Shown in pieces: positions 61,001 through 64,000 of a stretch of 64,000 nucleotides of DNA. This DNA is from Haemonchus contortus (taxonomy: Eukaryota; Nematoda; Chromadorea; Rhabditida; Trichostrongylidae). Made by a program: the position numbers and the translations under genes. The stretch is taken from NCBI GenBank assembly GCA_000469685.2, contig LS997563.1:260869-324868 (forward strand), in the 5' to 3' direction. The notes under the pieces were generated by a model, which ran no database searches, was not told the origin of the DNA, and saw only the letters and a program-made list of their open reading frames with translations. Positions within the stretch are counted from its first letter, which is position 1. The number at the start of each line of letters is the position of its first letter.

Positions 61001-63484
61001 ACAAGGTAAGCAGTGTTTGCCTCTTTGATAAGTGCCCTTGAGGGTATGCTATTCTAGGTGGACCTTCTTGGGGTCTTGGGGTTCCTGTTAAGACGTGTGA
61101 GTGAGCAAATCGCACATGCTTTATACCACGTTAGGTCCTGACGAAGGCGAGCCCGCTTGCATATGCTTTGGACCACTTCGGGCCCAGACGAAGGCGAATC
61201 CCGCCGGTACGTTGGCCAAAAAGTGACATAATCTTGGGAGGTTCGAGAGAAACACATTCTGACTCAGCAATAATAATATGCCAAGATTGCAAGAAAGTCG
61301 AACATGGACTATTCAAAAACAAGATAGGCCAATTGATCATATCATTCTGTGGCATATGGCCCAACATAAGTCTTCAGCGAGTCATCCATGTAAGAACCGT
61401 CTTTATGTTAAAAAAACGGATCCATATATTGGCTTGTTTAGGATGTATGACCACTTTTTGAGTTTCAGGTTGTGAACTACTGCACTCGTCGGAAACCGAA
61501 AAAGACTCACACCCCTACAAAAAGTCTAAGCGAACAAGTGCAAAGTTTGGTTACACAGTACAAGGAAAAGAAAACGGTGAGTCATTCAAACTACTCAGGG
61601 ACTGATATCTCTCGAATATCAACTGATCACTAGTCTCACACCATAGACACTTCTCCTTATCAAATAGTAACTTAAGCGTTCTCGAATAATTTTCCGTACA
61701 TTGGGCTATACTTCATTTTCGTTTCAATGACTTTTTTGAGTTCGTGTAGTACACATAGTTGGAGTGAAATGAGAGATTGAGGAGATGCAGAACCATGGCA
61801 GGCGGTGTTAAAGTTTTCGTGCGGAATTTCAGTCAGCACTGGTACAAAGGAGAGCACACATTTGAAGAAGTGGTGGTCAACATTTTTCCTGGCCGAATTT
61901 TGGTGTAATTTTGGCAGCACGAATGGTCACGGATGATGCCACTAATTGTAAGCGTGCCGGCCTGGCTTGTAGTCCTCTACAGACGAATAGCGCCTTTGAA
62001 GAAACGACGGTTGTTCAGCTTGTGGGTCTCAGAGATGAAGGTTCTCGACTGCCTATGAGGTCCTTCAAGGTCTGATATGAGTCGCAATCAAGAGAGAGTA
62101 GAAATGGAAAGTCAACAGCCACCTATAACCTATCGACGTTTTACTTTCCATTAGTCGGCATCAGTTTCAAGTATCCCTTGTTTTACCTAGCAGCCTGCAA
62201 ATCTTGTTGTCTGAAATGGGACCAAGTACTGAGGCTCAATAACAGCAGTTGACAAAACATCAAATCAAAATAAGTTATAACGAATAAAGCGGGGTCTCTG
62301 TAGTGTAAGGGATAAGAGCACGGGCAGTGCCGGCTAGCACGGGTACGGGTTCGATATTCGTTGGAAGCCGAGGCTTCGCCTATAGCTCGCCAACCTTGTG
62401 GGACTTAAGGATCGCATACTGAGGCGAAATAACAACACTTGTCAAAACATCCAGTCGAACCATGTACATTTCCTTGTGTATTTTCTCTAGGTTATGTTGA
62501 AAATTGGAATAAAAATAGGAATTGATGGGAAAAGAGACATTGGATGAAGTATCATAAATAATTGAAGAATAAGGAGTAGTTCTTGAAAGCAGAATAGATA
62601 AATACAATCGTTTCTCGCTCCTTTAACATGATGTAATCCTTGACTGGAGACTGATTACATGACATTTTGCAACGGCTAAGCTTCCACATCATGCTCTCGA
62701 AAACAGAAGCACGACTCTGGTTAGAGAGGTCAGCTCAACTGGAATGGGCATGCAAAACAATTAATTCACGTCGTCTTATACGCATTACTTCTGCGACTCA
62801 AAGCAACATGACCTATGAACTTTCTGAATTAATGATCAAATAAATAAGTGAATCAATGATCTTTTTTCAAGTTTTCTCGGATTCCAGTACCAATTTGACA
62901 ACATGCCTTACGAAGTGAGTTTATGTGGAGAAAATGACAGCAACTCGCAAAACCTGCATAAGAAGCAGATACGCGAACTGAATCAACCTACTGTGTTAAT
63001 GCGACGAAATTTTTTGCCGAGTATGAAGCGAAAGGCAATCGAAGAGCGGTAGGTTTTGCTTCCAGAAGAAATTTTTATCGATAGTCACCGCGGAATATTA
63101 CATGATAAAAGTTGAAGTCGAAATTATGAGAAACGAATAGGGAACGATTGGAGAAAACGATGAGGAAAAGATAATCATAGTGGTCCATATGCCCTTCGCA
63201 GGATATTACTCAAAATCCGCGCAATTCCTATAATCCATCTCTCTATTTTGGATGGAGAAGATTAGCTGTGAACTCTCTGTGATTGCTGTGAATGAAGCGA
63301 GTATATAAATTGCCTTCTTTTCATTGAACAAGTATGCTTCAGAATAAGCCGAGTGGAAGAAAATCGTAAGTACGCACAGATGATTGATCGACGTAGCCGA
63401 GTTCTCTTTCCAATGGCATTCGTTTTGTTCAATTTAATCTACTGGCTTTACTACATCAACTTTACTGAAGATACGATAGTGTAA
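28037..63484 (+). CDS. Cys-loop ligand-gated ion channel subunit, 13 exons, complete
   Basis: A pentameric neurotransmitter-gated channel subunit of the plasma membrane, anion-channel-like by overall sequence. Exons: 28037-28184, 44993-45060, 47411-47494, 47842-47978, 49110-49191, 49556-49690, 49966-50030, 54228-54305, 54826-54897, 55100-55177, 61469-61576, 62888-63048, 63343-63484. Each has AG/GT borders and phases join, except a possible one-base slip in exon 5. Exon 1 gives a signal peptide ([18 protein letters not shown]). Exons 2-4 give the extracellular strands ([46 protein letters not shown]). Exon 5 gives the Cys-loop C-x13-C with RYPLDSQSC. Exons 6-7 give ligand loops B and C ([19 protein letters not shown]). 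TM1 is [18 protein letters not shown]2 [17 protein letters not shown]3 [20 protein letters not shown] and TM4 [19 protein letters not shown], ending FTEDTIV-stop. About 452 residues, normal for the family. The TM2 border reads PGR where anion channels usually have PAR. Family is certain; subunit type and ligand are not assigned. Confidence 0.9.
28677..30238 (-). mobile_element. Decayed Tc1/mariner-type element, family A copy 2, with SINE inside
   Basis: Left end CAGGTACGCCATAAATATGG and right end CCATATTTATGGCGCACCCTG, with TA on both sides (28675-28676, 30239-30240). The interior aligns with 1599-2888. A SINE at about 29113-29420 accounts for the extra 270 bp. No intact transposase. Confidence 0.75.
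29113..29420 (+). mobile_element. tRNA-derived SINE, copy 1
   Basis: An A-box-like TGGTTTAGTGGTAAG and a B-box-like GCGTTCAGATCCTC, followed by the shared body (CCAACCAAGCCTTCCATC, GAGGATAAAAGCACTG, AATGGAAGTCGAATGCG, GATTGATTAACGCC). Best matched by 58722-59005. Inserted into the mariner at 28677-30238. Confidence 0.8.
30469..31349 (-). mobile_element. Internally deleted mariner, family D
   Basis: Inverted repeats TTGGGTTGTAATATATGTTC and AACTCTACGAATCTATGTTACAACCCAA, with TA on both sides; 881 bp. Minus-strand pieces read [51 protein letters not shown] and [12 protein letters not shown], the C-terminal half of a mariner transposase. The N-terminal part is deleted and frames are broken. Confidence 0.85.
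31741..31812 (-). mobile_element. Penelope-like element 3' tail fragment
   Basis: On the minus strand CGTCGAAACGTCAGGCCG has the form of the 3' half of a Penelope-type hammerhead (GAAAC-GUC), followed by an AT-rich tail. The 5' half of the ribozyme is absent. A 17-bp inverted repeat (TGTTATTTGTGATATTT, 31819-31864) adjoins it. Confidence 0.4.
31870..34600. other. Channel intron 1, nothing recognised
   Basis: Short frames only (for example 32237-32467 minus and 33238-33555 plus), with no known motifs. Confidence 0.35.
34608..35797 (+). mobile_element. Broken mariner, family C copy 2
   Basis: Inverted repeats TTAGGTTGAGTAATAAGTCC and its complement, TA on both sides, 1190 bp. + frames read [30 protein letters not shown] and [12 protein letters not shown], the second and third catalytic motifs. 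Frameshifts and stops interrupt it. Closely related to 14991-16256. Confidence 0.85.
35798..38550. other. Channel intron 1 with small repeat remnants
   Basis: A 30-bp RTE 3'-end relic (TTTCCCCTAACGTTAGTCC, about 36405) and a tRNA-like stretch on the minus strand (about 36690-36790: GTGTAAAGGATAAGAG, then GGATTCAAGCGCCG). Otherwise AT-rich with nothing recognised. Confidence 0.35.
38350..38532 (+). other. Short open frame with one predicted membrane helix
   Basis: 60 codons, the central part [19 protein letters not shown] being a convincing hydrophobic helix. No splice signals in matching phase to the channel gene and no family recognised. It may be chance. Confidence 0.15.
38555..38805 (-). 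mobile_element. tRNA-derived SINE, copy 2
   Basis: On the minus strand: TGTAGTGCAAGTGGCGCAC (A-box region), GCGTTCGAATCCC (B-box), then AGGATGGTTAATTGGTCCCAG and ATGGAAGTCGGAGGCG, matching the SINE body elsewhere in the window. Confidence 0.75.
38805..38846 (+). tRNA. tRNA-Leu-like 3' half (partial)
   Basis: CAGTCTCTTCAGAGGCG resembles the long variable arm of tRNA-Leu. It is followed by a perfect T-arm (GTGGG/TTCGATT/CCCAC) and an acceptor-like tail. The D and anticodon arms are missing: the SINE head lies where they should be. Not a functional tRNA gene. Confidence 0.4.
39582..39616 (-). ncRNA. Hammerhead-like motif in Penelope tail, mutated
   Basis: On the minus strand: GGT-CTGACAA-AGGCATTATATGGC-GAAA-GCTC-ACC. 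Helix I (GGU/ACC) and the GAAA box are kept, but the CUGANGA core reads CTGACAA. The sister copy at 43221-43254 has the reverse fault, an intact CTGACGA and a damaged GAAA. Confidence 0.4.
40170..40385 (-). pseudogene. Penelope GIY-YIG endonuclease domain remnant
   Basis: [20 protein letters not shown] followed by LKIRLDEQ is the GIY-YIG core in its Penelope form. It lies directly downstream of the RT C-terminal region ([18 protein letters not shown], 40348-40722). The frame shifts into [19 protein letters not shown] at 40013-40246. Confidence 0.8.
40862..42835 (-). pseudogene. Penelope reverse transcriptase, split by a transposon
   Basis: RT motifs are split between 42835-42484 and 41212-40862. 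Removing the insertion plus one TA rejoins [10 protein letters not shown] (motif A). Motif B ([15 protein letters not shown]) is intact; the motif C region is frameshifted (RCIDD-like). Confidence 0.8.
41215..42481 (+). mobile_element. Tc1/mariner-type element, family B copy 2
   Basis: Inverted repeats CAGGGTGTCCCAAACTTATTGGCGCC and GGCGCCAATAATTTTGGGATACCCTG, with TA on both sides (41213-41214, 42482-42483). The + strand carries broken transposase sequence ([20 protein letters not shown], then [12 protein letters not shown]), degraded relative to the usual PDLNP motif. Inserted in the Penelope RT. Confidence 0.85.
43221..43254 (+). ncRNA. Hammerhead-like motif in Penelope tail, mutated
   Basis: GGT-CTGACGA-AGGCATTATATGGC-GGAAGCTC-ACC. 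The core CTGACGA and helix I are intact; the GAAA box reads GGAA. Penelope-like elements are known to carry small hammerheads in their pseudo-LTRs. Confidence 0.4.
43291..44992. other. End of channel intron 1, nothing certain
   Basis: No repeat recognised. Minus-strand frames at 44297-44551 and 44349-44678 overlap each other and have no known motif. Ends in GCTATCATTCCAG, the acceptor of channel exon 2. Confidence 0.35.
45530..45682 (-). other. Possible minus-strand exon in channel intron 2
   Basis: Reads [20 protein letters not shown] then [20 protein letters not shown], ending at a consensus donor (AATAG/GTAAGT on the minus strand). It looks protein-like and Cys-containing, as in extracellular nematode domains, but I cannot name a family and found no partner exon. 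Confidence 0.25.
46811..47015 (-). mobile_element. tRNA-derived SINE, copy 3 (3' part)
   Basis: Complement of the SINE 3' body: GCATTCGACTTCCATTCAAG, GGCCGGGATACCAATTAGTG-like and TGCTTTTATCCTC. About 75 unrelated bases interrupt it near 46855-46930. The tRNA head is missing. Confidence 0.6.
48880..48932 (-). mobile_element. RTE 3'-end relic
   Basis: TCCCTAGCGTCGATCCCGCG followed by CCGTCGCAGGGTCCGCT matches the extreme 3' end of the RTE at 55395-55435. Only about 50 bp are left, in channel intron 4. Confidence 0.7.
50350..51627 (+). mobile_element. Irritans/Hsmar1-like mariner, broken
   Basis: Inverted repeats TTAGGTCGCGAAGAAAGTTC and its complement, TA on both sides, 1278 bp. + frames read [95 protein letters not shown] motif is present between frames. 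At least three frame breaks; the second Asp motif reads HDNARSH. It lies in channel intron 7. Confidence 0.88.
51795..51840 (-). ncRNA. Candidate hammerhead ribozyme, left pseudo-LTR
   Basis: Reverse complement of 53947-53992 with the same core: helix I TTCC(A)GGCT / AGCCGGAA, CTGAAGA, A-GGCG/CGCC helix II, GAAA, CGTT. All core bases are retained. Confidence 0.6.
52307..53777 (+). pseudogene. Penelope RT plus GIY-YIG polyprotein, frameshifted
   Basis: 52307-52933 holds RT motifs [33 protein letters not shown] (motif A Asp), [17 protein letters not shown] (motif B) and [12 protein letters not shown] (motif C, IDD). A shift near 52915 leads to 52930-53277 ([20 protein letters not shown]). After another shift, 53421-53777 reads [20 protein letters not shown] and LYVRIKEH, the GIY-YIG core. 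The preceding [18 protein letters not shown] is the Penelope zinc-binding linker. It terminates at FHQ-stop inside the pseudo-LTR. Confidence 0.88.
53947..53992 (+). ncRNA. Candidate hammerhead ribozyme, right pseudo-LTR
   Basis: TTCC-A-GGCT (helix I) then CTGAAGA (core), one unpaired A, GGCG-ATCCG-CGCC (helix II), GAAA, CGTT (minimal helix III and cleavage after GUU), AGCC-GGAA closing helix I. Small type I hammerheads with a very short helix III are known in Penelope pseudo-LTRs. The unpaired A before helix II is a deviation from the textbook form. Confidence 0.6.
54482..54640 (-). mobile_element. tRNA-derived SINE, copy 4 (3' part)
   Basis: Complement of the SINE 3' half: GGCGTTAAGTTAATTAATCC, CATTCGATTTCCATTCAG, GTGGCCTATACAACGAC, AGTGCTTTCATCCTCC. 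In channel intron 8. Confidence 0.75.
55229..55375 (+). other. Open, exon-like stretch after channel exon 10
   Basis: Follows a good acceptor (TTTTACTGCCATTTTAG) 50 bases past exon 10. In phase it reads [20 protein letters not shown] and stays open until the RTE 3' tail at 55376. The regular transcript instead joins exon 10 to the [10 protein letters not shown] exon at 61469. It may be a chance frame or an alternative exon disrupted by the RTE. Confidence 0.2.
55361..58160 (-). pseudogene. RTE ORF2: APE endonuclease and reverse transcriptase, two frame breaks
   Basis: 58133-57777 holds the AP-like endonuclease ([24 protein letters not shown]). 57632-56133 holds [82 protein letters not shown] and ILYADDI (catalytic YADD). 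56155-55361 holds [34 protein letters not shown] and [15 protein letters not shown]. Frame breaks lie between 57777 and 57632 and near 56150, just after YADD. Domain order and length fit RTE/BovB-like elements. Confidence 0.88.
55376..58440 (-). mobile_element. Near full-length RTE-type non-LTR retrotransposon
   Basis: On the minus strand: APE endonuclease start ([30 protein letters not shown], 58160-57777), a linker and RT (57632-56133), then RT thumb and C-terminal region (56155-55361), with a GAA-repeat 3' end. A tRNA-like sequence (58337-58431) in the same orientation may be the 5' end; the boundary is uncertain. In channel intron 10. Confidence 0.85.
58337..58431 (-). other. tRNA-like sequence at the RTE 5' side
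   Basis: On the minus strand GCAGGGATAGCCGAGTGG starts a 7-bp acceptor (GCAGGGA/TCCCTGC) with an A-box (TAGCCGAGTGG), an anticodon-like stem (GTGTAG/CTGCAC) and a B-box (GAGTTCGATCC). The T-stem does not form separately from the acceptor, so it is a tRNA-derived sequence with possible Pol III boxes, not a tRNA gene. Confidence 0.45.
58722..59005 (+). mobile_element. tRNA-derived SINE, copy 5, most intact
   Basis: A-box GGTGGTGTAGTGGCAAGAG and B-box GGGGTTCGAATCTC lie about 45 bases apart, then the body GGGCCAACCAAGCCTTCC, GGTACCAGACCCGTCTGG, GAGGATAAAAGCACTGG and ATTCTGAATGGAAGTCG, with a TTATCC-rich tail. It serves as the family reference in this window. Confidence 0.85.
59006..60000. other. 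Channel intron 10, nothing recognised
   Basis: A + frame at 59091-59345 has no known motif. No repeats recognised. Confidence 0.35.
60010..61220 (+). mobile_element. Penelope-like element 3, decayed
   Basis: Broken + frames read [18 protein letters not shown] and [11 protein letters not shown] (60125-60215), then [20 protein letters not shown] (60507 onward) and [20 protein letters not shown] (60655 onward), the RT-to-GIY-YIG part of a Penelope protein. A tail at 61020-61220 contains two degenerate hammerhead-like CTGACGAAGGCG / CAGACGAAGGCG words. Many frameshifts. Confidence 0.8.
60181..60241. repeat. Perfect 61-nt hairpin within Penelope element 3
   Basis: Two 30-nt arms (TATGTTCAGAGTCGCAAAGA..., exact complement) flank a single C. 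The left arm is Penelope coding sequence; the right arm is its inverted copy. Confidence 0.95.
61577..62887. other. Channel intron 11 with tRNA-like relic
   Basis: At 62290-62385 (+) GGGGTCTCTGTAGTGTAAGG and ACGGGTTCGATATTCG resemble A- and B-boxes of a tRNA-derived repeat; GGATAAGAG is shared with the sequences at 58337 and 36690. Otherwise nothing recognised. Confidence 0.4.
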
Positions 63485-64000
63485 GTTACGATCAAAGCCT
63501 TGAATGTAATAACAGTTGAATTAAATGGCACAGACCTGAGCTAGAAAGATGGAGGAGGAGCGGAGGCCGGAAGTTAGGATCAGGCGACATTCCGAAGTTT
63601 GCCAAACCAATGGTATTGCTTGCAGGAATTTTCGTTCTCAAAGTACGTGAAGATGAGAAGTGGCTGAGCCCCGCTAGTCGACTACGTCTTTTTTTCCAGG
63701 TCATCTGTTTTAACTTTGTAGAAACTTGGAAGGATCCGATTATTTCTGAATTTTATTTCCACAAACTTCCAGCATGCCGTCTAACCATCTAGAATGTCAC
63801 ACAATTATTTTCTAATAGGACCTGATGTATGAGAAAATTCGCTCCGATGATGATTCTACCCGATCGAGCAGTTAAGTATGGAGAGGAAAAGATGTAGAAC
63901 ACATGAGTTACTCTGTAAAAAAATCAATCTCGCGGCTAAATTGCAGCAAGAAAAGCGAATGGAATTTATCGAATGTTAAAGTGCCTAATAGCGTTTGAAA
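63485..64000. other. Downstream of channel stop
   Basis: No canonical AATAAA seen close to the stop; an ATTAAA lies near 63521. Frames at 63492-63704 and 63610-63792 have no known motif. Confidence 0.3.

Overview
This 64 kb window reads as nuclear DNA of a nematode, most likely a clade V (strongylid or hookworm-like) species. That placement is inference from small exons, TTTCAG-type splice acceptors, kilobase introns packed with mariner, RTE, SINE and Penelope-like elements, and two host genes of clear metazoan type. I see no bacterial operon, CRISPR array or viral gene.

Two host genes lie on the + strand. (1) The 3' part of a K-Cl cotransporter (KCC, SLC12 family) is in seven exons from 12757 to 22657, ending in the conserved KCC C-terminus. 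Its earlier exons were not found. (2) A complete Cys-loop ligand-gated ion channel subunit can be assembled by hand from thirteen exons between 28037 and 63484. It has a signal peptide, extracellular domain, Cys-loop and TM1-TM4, about 452 residues in all, and the junction phases agree except for one exon that needs checking. None of its exons is longer than 161 bp, so ORF-based views miss it.

Most of the rest is mobile DNA. 1-12.7 kb: decayed mariner/Tc1, RTE, Harbinger and microsatellite-cored repeats, plus one mariner with an intact transposase (9381-10409). 13.7-21.3 kb (KCC introns): a broken mariner and a roughly 2.9 kb foldback element with long inverted arms around a Pro/Gln/Tyr repeat ORF. 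22.7-28.0 kb: intergenic DNA with a roughly 480 bp TG microsatellite. 28.2-45.0 kb (channel intron 1, 16.8 kb): a non-autonomous mariner carrying a SINE, two further mariners, and a Penelope-like element interrupted by a Tc1/mariner element. 50.0-54.2 kb (intron 7): an Hsmar1-like mariner next to a Penelope-like element with inverted pseudo-LTRs and candidate hammerhead ribozymes. 55.2-61.5 kb (intron 10): a near-full-length RTE retrotransposon, a tRNA-derived SINE and a third Penelope-like remnant.

All calls are by eye from the sequence. Splice junctions are supported by GT/AG signals, reading phase and family motifs, not by transcripts.
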